Shown: in pieces, positions 1-9,819 of the stretch
Layout of the letters: every line of letters begins with the position of its first letter
Numbering within the stretch: the stretch's first letter is position 1
NCBI RefSeq assembly: GCF_002305895.1
Contig: NZ_CP022203.1
Coordinates: 5,310,501-5,374,500, forward strand
DNA from: Corallococcus macrosporus DSM 14697
GTDB lineage: Bacteria > Myxococcota > Myxococcia > Myxococcales > Myxococcaceae
Direction: 5' to 3'
DNA length: 64,000 nt
The notes under the pieces: generated by a model
What the model saw: the letters and a program-made list of their open reading frames with translations, nothing else
Databases searched by the model: none
Told to the model about the DNA's origin: nothing
Position numbers and translations under genes: made by a program

Positions 1-2
1 CG

Positions 3-605
3 CTGGAGGACCTGGAGCACGTCGAGCGCGGCCTCGCCACGCCGGCCATCCGGGGCACGCTGAAGTGGGCCCACTCCACGCCGGAGCACGTCCTGCGCTC
101 GTACCGCCTCATCGCCACGGGCCTGCGCGCGAACGCGGAGACGCGGCTGGGCCGGCTGGACGCGGCCGCCCAGGCGCTGGAGCAACGGCGCGAGCTGTAC
201 CGGGAGCAGTTCGACCAACTGGGCCGCGACGAGGACCTCCGCGCGGTCACCCTGGGGGAGCTGCGGCTGGCGGAGAACGCCGCGGACCGGAAGGACCCGG
301 CGCGGGCGAGCCACTGGCTGGGCGAGGCGCTGAAGCACGCCGACGCCCTGGTCGAGCGCACCCACGCGGACGTCGATACAGGGCAACTGGACGTGCTCTG
401 GTTCGCGGCGCGGTTGCACGCCCAGGGAGCCGAAGGGCTGCCCTTCGACGTGCCACGGCGGGTGGGCGAGGCGCGGCGCTCCCTGGTGGAGCTGCGGGAC
501 CCCGCCTGGCGCGCCTACCTGGCGTGGTTCGAGATCTACTCGGCGTTGCAGGCGCCGTCCGACGAGGAAAGCGGCGGCGCCCTGGCTCGGCCCGCCGCGC
601 CCTGA
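3..605 (+). CDS. C-terminal part of a helical protein, 5' end outside the window
   Basis: The frame is already open at the left edge and runs for 200 codons to a TGA, so the start lies upstream of the window. The sequence is almost entirely charged amphipathic helix, rich in Ala, Leu, Arg and Glu. A stretch such as AETRLGRLDAAAQALEQR resembles tetratricopeptide-type repeats, but no clean TPR consensus can be followed. There is no signal peptide or membrane segment in the visible part. The product is not recognised. It could be the C-terminal helical tail of a regulatory or TPR protein. The coding call rests on the long open frame, the codon use (G/C at third positions) and the lack of a better frame on either strand. 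Confidence 0.65.
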   Translation: MEDLEHVERGLATPAIRGTLKWAHSTPEHVLRSYRLIATGLRANAETRLGRLDAAAQALEQRRELYREQFDQLGRDEDLRAVTLGELRLAENAADRKDPARASHWLGEALKHADALVERTHADVDTGQLDVLWFAARLHAQGAEGLPFDVPRRVGEARRSLVELRDPAWRAYLAWFEIYSALQAPSDEESGGALARPAAP

Positions 606-845
606 CGGCCTCGGGTGGAAGAGGCACCTGCGCGTGTCGACCGCGCTCGCCGCGCGGGTGGCCAGCCGTCCCCTCCCCGGCTGGCTCGCCGGGCCCGCGG
701 ACCCGTGCCTGCTCGCCTGGGTTGCGCCAGGCAAGCAGGTGCCCGCGGTGGCTGGAGGCCGCGGAGGCGCGGCGTTTTCAGCGTGGAGACGGGCCACCCG
801 AGCTCTCGCTGTCCATGTTCATGAGCACGCTCATGGGAGGACGCG

Positions 846-1388
846 ATGTTTTTCGATAGCTGGCACGACCTGGCCCGGGTGTTGATTGTAGGCGCGGCGG
901 CGTATGGGGCCCTGGTGCTGATGCTGCGCCTGTCGGGCCCGCGAACGCTCTCCAAGCTCAACGCCTTCGACCTGGTGGTCACGGTGGCGCTGGGCTCGAC
1001 GCTGGCCACGGTGCTGCTGTCCAAGGACGTGTCCCTGGCCGAGGGACTGCTCGCCTTCGCCGTGCTCATCGGCCTCCAGTTCCTCGTCACCTGGACGTCG
1101 GTGCGCTGGCCCGGGTTCAACACGGTGGTGAAGTCCGAGCCCGTCATGGTCATGCGGCAGGGCCGCTTCCTGCCCCAGGCCATGCGCCGGGCCCGGGTGA
1201 TGGAGGAGGAGGTGCGCTCGGTGCTGCGCGACCAGGGCGTGGCCCGGCTCGGGGCGGTGGAGGCGGTGGTGCTGGAGACCGATGGCTCCTTGTCCGTGAT
1301 TCGCCGGCAGGACGCTCCCCCCGAGACGCTGCCCCGCCCCAGGCAGGCGCGTCACGACCACGGCGGAGCCGCCGACCTCGATTCGTAG
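846..1388 (+). CDS. DUF421 / YetF-type membrane protein
   Basis: A 180-residue protein with two or three N-terminal hydrophobic segments (about residues 8-30, 40-58 and 62-80), followed by a small soluble domain. The layout and the motifs LMLRLSGPRTLSKLNAFDLV and VALGSTLATVLLS are those of the DUF421 (YetF/YcaP-like) family. These are small membrane proteins of unknown biochemical function, usually 160-240 residues. Residues after about 160 (PRPRQARHDHGG) are low in complexity and unlike the family core. The ATG has a strong GGGAGG ribosome site at ideal spacing. The gene ends 6 bp before the convergent SDR gene. A second DUF421 gene lies at 18905. The family call is firm, the role unknown. 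Confidence 0.85.
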   Translation: MFFDSWHDLARVLIVGAAAYGALVLMLRLSGPRTLSKLNAFDLVVTVALGSTLATVLLSKDVSLAEGLLAFAVLIGLQFLVTWTSVRWPGFNTVVKSEPVMVMRQGRFLPQAMRRARVMEEEVRSVLRDQGVARLGAVEAVVLETDGSLSVIRRQDAPPETLPRPRQARHDHGGAADLDS

Positions 1389-1394
1389 GAGGGC

Positions 1395-2402
1395 TCAAGG
1401 GCCACCACGACCGCCGGTGGCGCCGAAGATCTGTCCGGTGGAGTAGCTGGTCCCCTGGCTCGCCAGCTCCACGTAGATGCTCGCGAGCTCCGCGGGCTGG
1501 CCGGGGCGGCCCAGGGGCGTGTTCCCACCAAACGAGACGAGGTTCTCCTGGGTCTGCCCGCCCGACACCTGGAGCGGCGTCCAGAACGGTCCGGGCGCCA
1601 CCCCGTTCACCCGGATGCCCTGCTTCGCCAACTGCTTGGCGAGGCACTCGGTGAAGTTCCGGATGCCCGCCTTGGTCATCGAGTAGTCGAGCAGGTTCTC
1701 GGGCGGGTCATAAGCGACGACGGAGGTGGTGTTGATGATGGCCGAGCCCGGCTTGAGGTGCGGCACGGCCGCCTTGGTGAGCCAGAACATCGCGTAGAGG
1801 TTCGTCTTCAGGGTCCAGTCAAGCTGCTCGGTGGTGATGTCCAGGATGGAGGCGTGGCTCTGCTGGCGGGCGGCGTTGTTGACGAGGATGTCGAGCCCCC
1901 CGAGCCGGCTCACCGCGTCCGCGACGAGCTTCTTGCAGAACGCCTCGCTCCGGAGGTCACCGGGGAGCGCCACCGCCTTGCGGCCCGCGGCCTTGATGAG
2001 CGCCACCACCTCCCGGGCGTCGGGCTCCTCGGCGGGGAGGTAATTGATGGCCACGTCCGCGCCCTCGCGCGCATAGGCGATGGCGGCGGCGCGTCCGATG
2101 CCGGAGTCTCCGCCCGTGATGAGCGCCCTGCGCCCCGCGAGGCGGCCGCGGCCCTTGTAGCTCTTCTCGCCGTGGTCCGGCCGAGGCTGCATCTTGCTCG
2201 CGAGGCCGGGCCAGGGTTGCGACTGCTTCGGGAACGGAGGCTTGGGGTACAGCGTGACAGGGTTCTGGAGGGGCTCCGCGGCAGCGGACGCCGTGCCTCC
2301 GTCCTGGCCCAGCGCGGGTGTGGCGAACACCGCTGCGACTCCCGCGGCCAGCCCACCCATCACCCGACGGCGGGAAGGTGTGTCGTTCTCGTCCGAATCC
2401 AT
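1395..2402 (-). CDS. Tat-exported short-chain dehydrogenase/reductase (SDR)
   Basis: A 335-residue NAD(P)-dependent oxidoreductase of the classical SDR fold. It carries the nucleotide motif TGGDSGIG, NNAA, a TTS serine and the catalytic YSMTK. The stretch PFPKQSQPWPGL ahead of the fold resembles the extended SDRs of the YhdF/YhxC/YghA type. The N-terminus carries a twin-arginine signal (SRRRVMGGLAAGVAAVFA), so the enzyme is probably exported folded with its cofactor. The ATG at 2402 was chosen over longer frames because GGAGG sits just upstream and the Tat signal begins right after it. The substrate cannot be read from the sequence. An export signal on an SDR is unusual but is seen in this subgroup. 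Confidence 0.85.
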   Translation of the reverse strand: MDSDENDTPSRRRVMGGLAAGVAAVFATPALGQDGGTASAAAEPLQNPVTLYPKPPFPKQSQPWPGLASKMQPRPDHGEKSYKGRGRLAGRRALITGGDSGIGRAAAIAYAREGADVAINYLPAEEPDAREVVALIKAAGRKAVALPGDLRSEAFCKKLVADAVSRLGGLDILVNNAARQQSHASILDITTEQLDWTLKTNLYAMFWLTKAAVPHLKPGSAIINTTSVVAYDPPENLLDYSMTKAGIRNFTECLAKQLAKQGIRVNGVAPGPFWTPLQVSGGQTQENLVSFGGNTPLGRPGQPAELASIYVELASQGTSYSTGQIFGATGGRGGP

Positions 2403-2447
2403 GGTCTGCCTCCGTTTCGAAGCGCAGGACCTAGGCTGGAGGGCCGC

Positions 2448-2468
2448 GTGCGGGAACACCTCCCGCAC
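2448..2468. promoter_or_regulatory. Inverted repeat upstream of the SDR gene
   Basis: GTGCGGGA, five bases, TCCCGCAC: a perfect 8-bp dyad about 46 bp upstream of the SDR start codon. The position fits an operator or a leader hairpin. No known regulator was matched. Confidence 0.35.
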
Positions 2469-2600
2469 CAGCGCGCCTTCATGTGGCGGCGAGAGGACAG
2501 TCCGACGGCCGCGCCAGCCTCGGCGTGGCGAATGGCCAATCAGGCCATGCACTGAGGGGCACGAGCCACCGTCATGGCCTCCCGGCCTCTGTCCGGCGCG

Positions 2601-2632
2601 GTCCAGGCACCCTACCTTCCCGTCCAGGCACC
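2601..2632 (+). repeat. Two 11-bp direct repeats spaced by two helical turns
   Basis: GTCCAGGCACC occurs at 2601-2611 and exactly again at 2622-2632, a 21-bp period. Identical half-sites on the same DNA face are typical of an activator site. It lies about 160 bp upstream of the membrane-protein gene. Chance in GC-rich DNA cannot be excluded. Confidence 0.3.
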
Positions 2633-2792
2633 GGGTCGATGAGCCCGCGGCGGCGGCGCCTGAGGCAGGCAAGGAGTCCCTCGACCATGGCCAGCAAGCG
2701 GAGCGCTGCTGCGGCTCACGTATGGCACGACGCTCTGCGCGCGCTTCCCCTAGGACTCAATGAAGACGAACCGCATGACAGGAGCCCTTTCC

Positions 2793-3338
2793 ATGAAACG
2801 CTTCCACCCCGTCCACGAGAGGCAGGAGCGCGCCGCGAAGTGGAGCCTGCTGCGCGACGTGGTGCTGCCGGGCGCCGTGGTGGGGACGCTCGGCGCGCTC
2901 GCGATGACGGCGCTGGCGCTGCCGCTGGGCGCGCTCACGCGGGGGGACGTCTGGTACGCGGCCCGCCTGGCGGGGGGCGTCTTCTTCCGGGAGGCTCCCG
3001 CGGGCCCCTGGGCCGTGGTGCTGGGCCTGCTGGTGCACGTGAGCACGGCGGGAGGCTTGGCCACGCTCTTCGCCCTGCTGCTGCCACGCGGAGGCACCGC
3101 GACCGCCGCGCTGTTCCTGGGGCTGCTCATGGCGCTGGGGCTCCAGGCCGTGATGCCCGAGCTCGTGGCGCCCTGGGCCTCTCCGCCGCTGGACCGCGCG
3201 AGCCCCCGCGCGGCGCTGCTGCTGCTGCACCTGGCCTTCGGCGCCTCGCTCGGGCTCATGGTCCCGGTGCGGCGGGGGCTGGCCGCGGTGGACCGGGCTC
3301 GCCGCGCCGTCCAGGCCGTGCGCGCGCCCCTCGGCTGA
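2793..3338 (+). CDS. Small multi-pass membrane protein, function unknown
   Basis: A 181-residue protein with four hydrophobic stretches (roughly residues 22-47, 70-93, 97-118 and 140-158) separated by short loops, so a four-helix inner-membrane protein is likely. The start at 2793 is preferred over an in-frame ATG at 2760 because AGGAG precedes it at 8-nt spacing and nothing similar precedes the earlier one. No family motif was recognised. It faces the oxidase operon convergently and ends 9 bp from the subunit IV stop. The coding potential is good; the function is open. Confidence 0.7.
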   Translation: MKRFHPVHERQERAAKWSLLRDVVLPGAVVGTLGALAMTALALPLGALTRGDVWYAARLAGGVFFREAPAGPWAVVLGLLVHVSTAGGLATLFALLLPRGGTATAALFLGLLMALGLQAVMPELVAPWASPPLDRASPRAALLLLHLAFGASLGLMVPVRRGLAAVDRARRAVQAVRAPLG

Positions 3339-3351
3339 GGCGCGCCCTCAG
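3335..3351. terminator. Small hairpin between convergent genes
   Basis: CTGAGG, loop CGCGC, CCTCAG. It overlaps the stop codons of both the membrane-protein gene and oxidase subunit IV. Six GC-rich pairs and no T-run, so at best a weak bidirectional terminator. Confidence 0.35.
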
Positions 3352-3719
3352 GGCCCGCGCTCGCTGGCGCCCGCTCGCGGCGGCGCCACCTGTCGCGCGT
3401 CGTGCAGTCCTGGCAGCAGCAGCGGCGGGAAGGGCCCGGGCGGCATCGACGGGCGGGCCCGCGCAGCGGCCTCCAGCAGCACCAGCCCCACGAGGATGAC
3501 GACGAAGATGAACGCGGTGGCGAAGACCAGCCGGGGCCCGCCGGGCCGCTCCGCCAGGTGCATGTAGAAGAAGGCGAGGAGCCCCGCCTTCACGGCGGCG
3601 ATGCCCAGCGCCACCTCCAGCCCCCAGCGCCCCAGGTGAGCCCGGGACAGGAGGAACGACAGGGTGGTGAGGACCAGCAGCCCCACGCCCACCAGCAGCA
3701 CGCCCTTCGTCGGAGACAC
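3348..3719 (-). CDS. ctaF: Cytochrome c oxidase subunit IV (prokaryotic type)
   Basis: A 123-residue protein with three hydrophobic helices (about residues 5-25, 37-55 and 64-84), the layout of the small COX4_pro/CtaF subunit that packs against subunits I and III in aa3/caa3 oxidases. It starts with GTG behind a strong GGGAGG site 12 bp after the subunit III stop. It is the last gene of the respiratory operon. The C-terminal 40 residues are a Pro/Arg-rich tail not expected in the core family. The call rests mostly on position, size and the FFYMHL motif in the second helix. Confidence 0.8.
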   Translation of the reverse strand: MSPTKGVLLVGVGLLVLTTLSFLLSRAHLGRWGLEVALGIAAVKAGLLAFFYMHLAERPGGPRLVFATAFIFVVILVGLVLLEAAARARPSMPPGPFPPLLLPGLHDARQVAPPRAGASERGP

Positions 3720-3731
3720 GCGCGCCTCCCT

Positions 3732-4371
3732 TCACACCAGGTACAAGAGGGGCCAGAGGAACAGCCAGACGAGGTCCACCAGGTGCCAGTACATGCCCCC
3801 CAGCTCCAGGGGCGTGTGGTAGGCCGCGCTGAAGCGGCCCTCCAGCGTGCGGAAGGCGAGCACCGACAGCGCGCCCACGCCCACCGTCACGTGCACCGCG
3901 TGGACGCCCGTCATCACCCAGTAGAGCGTGAAGTAGAGGCTGGCCCCGGGGATGGCGAACTTCGCGTAGGCATAGTGCGCGCCGGGCAGCGCCCCGTCCC
4001 GCGCGTGGTGCGCGTACTCCAGGCCCTTGAGGGAGAGGAAGGCCACGCCCAGCACCGCCGCGCCCGCGAGCAGCCCACCCGCGGCCAGCTCCCGTCCGGC
4101 GCGGATGGAGGCGATCGCCAGCGCCACCAGGACGCTGCTGGTCACCAGGACATAGGTGTTGAGCGTGCCCAGGGTGACATCCATGTGATGGGGGCCCTGG
4201 TGGAACACCTGCGGGTAGGCCAGCCGGTAGAGCGCGTAGCTGGTGAACAGCGCGGTGAAGAGCATCACCTCCGACGCGAGGAAGACCCACATGCCCATGT
4301 GGGCCGCGCCCTGGCGCGCCGCCTCGTCCCCGAAGTGGCGGGCCTGCGCCACCACCGGCCGCGCGGCGCCG

Positions 4372-4382
<11 letters not shown>
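3732..4382 (-). CDS. ctaE: Cytochrome c oxidase subunit III
   Basis: A 216-residue integral membrane protein of the subunit III family. Visible features are MGMWVFLASEVMLF in the first helix with its conserved Glu, the segment YWVMTGVHAVHVTVG and the C-terminal YWHLVDLVWLFLWPLLYL. The short length (about 200 residues, five helices) fits the caa3/bo3-type subunit. The ATG at 4382 sits behind GGAGG and overlaps the subunit I stop by 11 nt, which indicates translational coupling. Subunit III carries no redox centre; it stabilises subunit I in the inner membrane. Confidence 0.93.
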
Positions 4383-5989
<1,607 letters not shown>

Positions 5990-6009
<20 letters not shown>

Positions 6010-7039
6010 ACCTGGGCTCCTGCGCGGCGGGAGGCACGGGGCGCTCCGGCCGCAGCGACTGGATGTATTCGACGAGCGCGGCCACGTCCGCCGCGCTCAA
6101 CCTCCCCTGGAAGGACGGCATCACCGGCTCGAAGCCCGCGACGAGCTTCGCCTGCGGGTCCATCATGGACTCGGTGAGGTAGGCCACGTCGGCGCGGATG
6201 TGCCCGCCCGACGCCAGCGGCTCGTCGCGCAGGTACAGCCCCCGCCAGGTGGGGCCGATGTGCGGCGTGCCGTCCACCGTGTGGCACTGGAAGCAGCCCA
6301 TCCGCGTCGCCACGACGCGCCCCTGCTCGGCCAGCGGCCCGCGCGCGCCCACCCCCATGGCGAGCTCCGGCACCTGACCGGGGCCCGGGGCCGGCTGCGT
6401 CTTGTGCCGGGCCCGCCAGGCCTCGAACGCCTCCGGCGCCAGCACCACCACCTCCGCGCGCATGCGCGAGTGGTCCACCCCGCAGTACTCCGCGCACAGC
6501 ACCGGGTAGCGCCCCGGCCGCACCGCCTCGAACCACGTCTCCGTGTAGCGCCCCGGCAGCGCGTCCATCTTCAGGCGGAACGCCGGCACGTAGAAGGAGT
6601 GGATGACGTCGCGCGAGGTGATGAGCACGCGCACCGGGCGGCCGGCCGGGACGTGCAGCACCCCCACCTCTCCGGGGCCGTCCGGGTACGCGAACTTCCA
6701 CATCCACTGCTTGCCCATGACGTAGACGTCCAGCGCGTCCGCGGGCGGGGTGCGCGCCCAGACATAGTCCCGGTAGCCCAGGGCGCCCCACAACAGGAAG
6801 AAGGCCAGCGGGACGCTGATGTAGAGGCCCTCCAGCCACGCCGGGGCCTCGATGTGCGGCGTGAGGGCGTGCGCCTGGCGCCGCCGGTAGCGGAGCAGGA
6901 AGACGAACCCGGTGAGGCCAATCCCCGCGCCCACGACGAAGGTGGTGAGGATGATGAAGAAGTGGATGTCATCCACGCGGGACGCCAGCGTGGACGCCTG
7001 CCTCGGCAGGAAGAGGAGGCGCCGCAGCAGCTCGCTCAT
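5990..7039 (-). CDS. ctaC: Cytochrome c oxidase subunit II with fused cytochrome c (caa3 type)
   Basis: A 349-residue protein with two N-terminal membrane helices (about 26-50 and 70-89) and a periplasmic cupredoxin domain. The CuA ligands are visible: His147, Cys182, Cys186, His190 and Met193. A C-terminal cytochrome c domain follows, with CFQCH (Cys249, Cys252, His253) and a probable distal Met307 in EPVMPSF. This fusion defines caa3 oxidases, where the attached haem receives electrons directly. There is no lipobox; the N-terminal helix acts as an anchor. The ATG overlaps the previous stop by 4 nt (ATGA). Confidence 0.96.
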
Positions 7040-7395
7040 GGCCCCCGCCCCTCCTCCGCCAGCACCCGCTCCACGGCGCGCTCCAGGGGCAGGTGGATGA
7101 CGCCCCCATCCCGGTCCACCCACCCATAGCCTTCCAGCCGGGCCTGCTGTGCCTCCCGCAGGCGCCGCGCCCGGTCGTCCAGGGCGAAGGGGCGCTGGTT
7201 GACGTCCGCCAGCTCCGCGCGGCCCATGACGGGGGACGGCCCCGCGGGCGCCCAGGGGCGGCTGTGGTCCTCCAGCCACCGGTTGGCCAGCAGGGAGACG
7301 ACGACGAGCGCCATCCAGGCGCCCGCCACCAGCGCGATGCGCCCGCCGGGGAGCTGCCCGGGGTCCGGCGGCGTCGGCGTGTAGTCCGCGCTCAT
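7036..7395 (-). CDS. Small membrane protein of the ACIII-oxidase operon
   Basis: A 119-residue protein with one hydrophobic helix (about residues 19-38) and a soluble C-terminal half. The end contains YGWVDRDGGVIHLPLERAV. From memory, similar YxWVDxxxGxxxxPxxRA segments occur in small proteins encoded beside ACIII and caa3 oxidase genes, so an accessory or assembly role is plausible but unproven. There is no haem motif or metal-binding Cys. It overlaps both neighbours by 4 nt, the tightest possible coupling, which argues that it is a real and stoichiometric member of the operon. Confidence 0.75.
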   Translation of the reverse strand: MSADYTPTPPDPGQLPGGRIALVAGAWMALVVVSLLANRWLEDHSRPWAPAGPSPVMGRAELADVNQRPFALDDRARRLREAQQARLEGYGWVDRDGGVIHLPLERAVERVLAEEGRGP

Positions 7396-8597
7396 GACTC
7401 GGGCACCTCCAGCGAATGGAGGAGGAACGGGTCCCTCACGGGCACCGTGTAGCTGCCGCGCGCGAGCGCCAGGCACGCCGCCACCGCGAGCCCCCCCACC
7501 CCCACCCAGGCCGTGAGCGCCGTCCAGTGGACGTCGAGCGCCCGCGGGTGGAGCGCGGGCACCACCAGCCAGTACAGGTCCACCGCGCGCATGAGCAGCA
7601 GCCACGCCGCCACCAGGCCCAGCGCGCGCGGGCGCTGCTTGACGCGCCGGACGAGCAGCAGGAAGAAGGGCACGGCGAAGTGCCCCACCGCGAGCAGCAC
7701 CGCCACCTGGCGCCAGCCGCCGTCCAGCCGGGCGCGGTACCACGGCACCTCCTCCGGCAGCGAGGCCACCCACATGAGCATGAACTGCGAGTAGCCGCAG
7801 TAGGCCCACAGGCACACGAAGGCCAGGAGCAGCGTGCCCAGCCGCTGGAAGTGGCGCGGCCCCATGAGCGCGCCGAACTGCCCCGGCCCCCGCCACGCGG
7901 CCGCCAGCACCGCCACGGCGGACAGCGCGGCCACCACCGCGCCGCAGCCCACGTAGAGCCCGTACACCGTGGACTTCCACAGGGGCTCCAGCGACATCAG
8001 CCAGTCCAGGCTGGCGAAGGACACGCACAGCACCACCACCGGCAGCGCGCCCGCGGACAGCCTGCGCTGCCACTGCGTGAGCCGCACGCTCCGGGCGCCG
8101 AGGTCCGCCTCCGTGTCCTGGCGCACCGACCAGCGGTACAGCAGCCCCCCGACGGCGCCCCACACCGCGAAGTAGAAGCACGCGCGGACCAGGAAGAAGG
8201 GGACGTTGAGGTACGGGCGCTTGTGCGCCAGCAGCTCCAGCCCGTGCGAGCCCAGGTCCGGCGGCGGGCGCACCCAGGGGAACAGGAGCGGCAGCGACAG
8301 CGCCACGGGGATGAAGAAGGCGGCGAAGAGCGGGCAGCACGTGGCCATCAGCTCCAGCGGCCGGCGCAGCACCGTGGGCCAGCGCGCCCTGGCGGCATGG
8401 AAGGCCGCGAGGATGAGCAGCGCCCCCAGGCCCAGCGAGAGCCAGTAGGCGAAGGCGAACAGGTACCCGTAGGCCGCCTCCCGGGGCGCCGCCAGGCCCC
8501 CCGCGCCCGTGGCCACCAGCCCCAGCACCCCCGCGGCCAGCGCGCCCAGCCGCACCCGCGGGCTCCCCTCCCACCGCGTGAGCACCTCCAGCCTCAT
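7392..8597 (-). CDS. actF: Alternative complex III subunit ActF (NrfD/PsrC-like quinol subunit)
   Basis: A 401-residue membrane protein with about ten hydrophobic helices. It corresponds to ActF, the second, shorter PsrC/NrfD-related subunit of alternative complex III (quinol:cytochrome c/oxidase oxidoreductase). Supporting segments are CVSFASLDWLMSLEPLWKST and WAYCGYSQFMLMW, both of which I associate with ActF. In known ACIII structures ActC and ActF form the two membrane bundles. It starts with ATG overlapping the actE stop by 4 nt. It binds no haem itself. The assignment rests on operon order plus these motifs. Confidence 0.87.
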   Translation of the reverse strand: MRLEVLTRWEGSPRVRLGALAAGVLGLVATGAGGLAAPREAAYGYLFAFAYWLSLGLGALLILAAFHAARARWPTVLRRPLELMATCCPLFAAFFIPVALSLPLLFPWVRPPPDLGSHGLELLAHKRPYLNVPFFLVRACFYFAVWGAVGGLLYRWSVRQDTEADLGARSVRLTQWQRRLSAGALPVVVLCVSFASLDWLMSLEPLWKSTVYGLYVGCGAVVAALSAVAVLAAAWRGPGQFGALMGPRHFQRLGTLLLAFVCLWAYCGYSQFMLMWVASLPEEVPWYRARLDGGWRQVAVLLAVGHFAVPFFLLLVRRVKQRPRALGLVAAWLLLMRAVDLYWLVVPALHPRALDVHWTALTAWVGVGGLAVAACLALARGSYTVPVRDPFLLHSLEVPES

Positions 8598-9295
8598 GGC
8601 GCACCTCCCGGCCCGGCCTGCCGCTGGAGCGACGACTGGACCTCCGTGGGCGCGGCGGACAGCGGCGCTCGCTGGCTGTAGGCCAGCACCCGCAGCCACG
8701 CCACCACCGCCCAGCGCTGCTCGGGCGGCAGCTCCGCCGCGTACGACGGCATCAGCCCGTACCCCTCGGTGATGACCTGGTAGTAGAAGCCCGGCGGGTG
8801 CGGCAGCGCGTCCCAGCCGGGCGCCAGCGGCCCGCCGCCCTCCCTGCCCGCGTCGGCGCGCGGGCCGTCCAGCGTCACCATCCCGGACGGCGGATGCGGC
8901 GCATGGAGCGACCCGTACAGCGCGGGCGGCGGGCGCAGTTGCATGTTCTCCGCCACGACGCTGTGCCCGTCCCCCAGGAGCCCGTGGCAGGGCGCGCACC
9001 AGGTCTCGAAGTGGCCCCGGCCGCGCGCGAGCAGCTCGCGCGTGAGCGGCACGGGGAAGCGCGCGGGGTCCGCCAGCCCCCCGTCCGGGGCGCGCTGGGG
9101 GATTGCGGGCGCCTGGCGGCGGTACCACTCCCGCGGCACGGTGCCCCGCACGGGCGTCCGCATGGCGCGCCCGTCCGCGAAGTTCGGGTCCGCGGTGTAC
9201 GCGTTGTCGCGCGCCTGGACCTGCAGGGGGTCCCTGTCCTCGCAGGCGGCCAGGGTGAGCGCGGCCACGGCGCGCGGCAGGAGGCGCGCGCTCAT
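8594..9295 (-). CDS. actE: Alternative complex III subunit ActE (monohaem cytochrome c lipoprotein)
   Basis: A 233-residue exported cytochrome c. The N-terminus is a short lipoprotein signal ending in LTLAAC (Cys18), so it is probably anchored by lipid on the periplasmic side. The single haem site is CAPCH (Cys100, Cys103, His104), with a likely distal Met182 in YGLMPSYA. In alternative complex III, ActE passes electrons from the ActA haems towards the oxidase or a soluble carrier. It overlaps both actD and actF by 4 nt. Confidence 0.9.
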   Translation of the reverse strand: MSARLLPRAVAALTLAACEDRDPLQVQARDNAYTADPNFADGRAMRTPVRGTVPREWYRRQAPAIPQRAPDGGLADPARFPVPLTRELLARGRGHFETWCAPCHGLLGDGHSVVAENMQLRPPPALYGSLHAPHPPSGMVTLDGPRADAGREGGGPLAPGWDALPHPPGFYYQVITEGYGLMPSYAAELPPEQRWAVVAWLRVLAYSQRAPLSAAPTEVQSSLQRQAGPGGAP

Positions 9296-9819
9296 CCGCC
9301 CTCCTCCACCCGCGACACCTTCACCGCCCCCAGCTCGCGCAGGGCCGCGTCCGCCGCGGCGCCGCCGGCGTCATCGTCCACGGCCACCGACACCCAGAAG
9401 CCGTCGATGCTGGCGCTGCGGAAGGGCTCGAGCCCCAGGAAGGGGTGCGTCACCCGCGGCAGCCCGCAGCCGATGAGCACCCCCAGGAAGATGGCGCTCG
9501 CGGCGGACAGCACCGCGGTCTCGAAGGCGATGGGGATGAAGACGGGGCCCGCGTGCAGCGGCCGGCCCCCCACGTCCAGCGGCCAGTCCACCGCCTGGGT
9601 GAACCACTGCACCAGGTAGGCCCCCGCCGCTCCGCCCACGCCCGCGACGAGCGCCAGCCGCGGCAGCCGCGAGGGCGGCAGCGCCAGCGCCTCGTCCATG
9701 CCCTCCACCGGGAAGGGCGTGAAGGCGTCCAGCCGCGTGAAGCCCCGCGCGCGCAGGCCCCGCGCCGCCTCCAGCAGCCGCTCCGGGGAGCGGAACTCAC
9801 CCAGCAGCCAGCCCCTCAC
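9292..9819 (-). CDS. actD: Alternative complex III subunit ActD (DUF3341)
   Basis: A 175-residue protein with a soluble N-terminal part, two hydrophobic helices (about residues 54-73 and 95-122) and a short soluble tail. This is the layout of ActD/DUF3341, which carries no cofactor and holds the periplasmic and membrane parts of the complex together. Start is GTG at 9819, overlapping the actC stop as GTGA. Frames running further upstream have no start signal and would lie inside actC. The C-terminal DGFWVSV...AVKVSRVEE pattern fits the family's end. Confidence 0.87.
   Translation of the reverse strand: MRGWLLGEFRSPERLLEAARGLRARGFTRLDAFTPFPVEGMDEALALPPSRLPRLALVAGVGGAAGAYLVQWFTQAVDWPLDVGGRPLHAGPVFIPIAFETAVLSAASAIFLGVLIGCGLPRVTHPFLGLEPFRSASIDGFWVSVAVDDDAGGAAADAALRELGAVKVSRVEEGG

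Larger units (their letters stand above)
2403..2792. other. Divergent intergenic region between SDR and membrane-protein genes
   Basis: 390 bp between divergent starts. It holds the SDR ribosome site, an 8-5-8 inverted repeat (2448-2468) and two 11-bp direct repeats 21 bp apart (2601-2632), both listed separately. No convincing gene was seen: open frames here lack ribosome sites and run into the flanking genes. Confidence 0.6.

Noticed and set aside
860-876. TGGCAC motifs resembling the -24 box of sigma-54 promoters (also near 18920)
   Set aside because: No TTGC-type -12 box follows. Both lie inside the DUF421 genes, where the motif encodes a conserved Trp-His.
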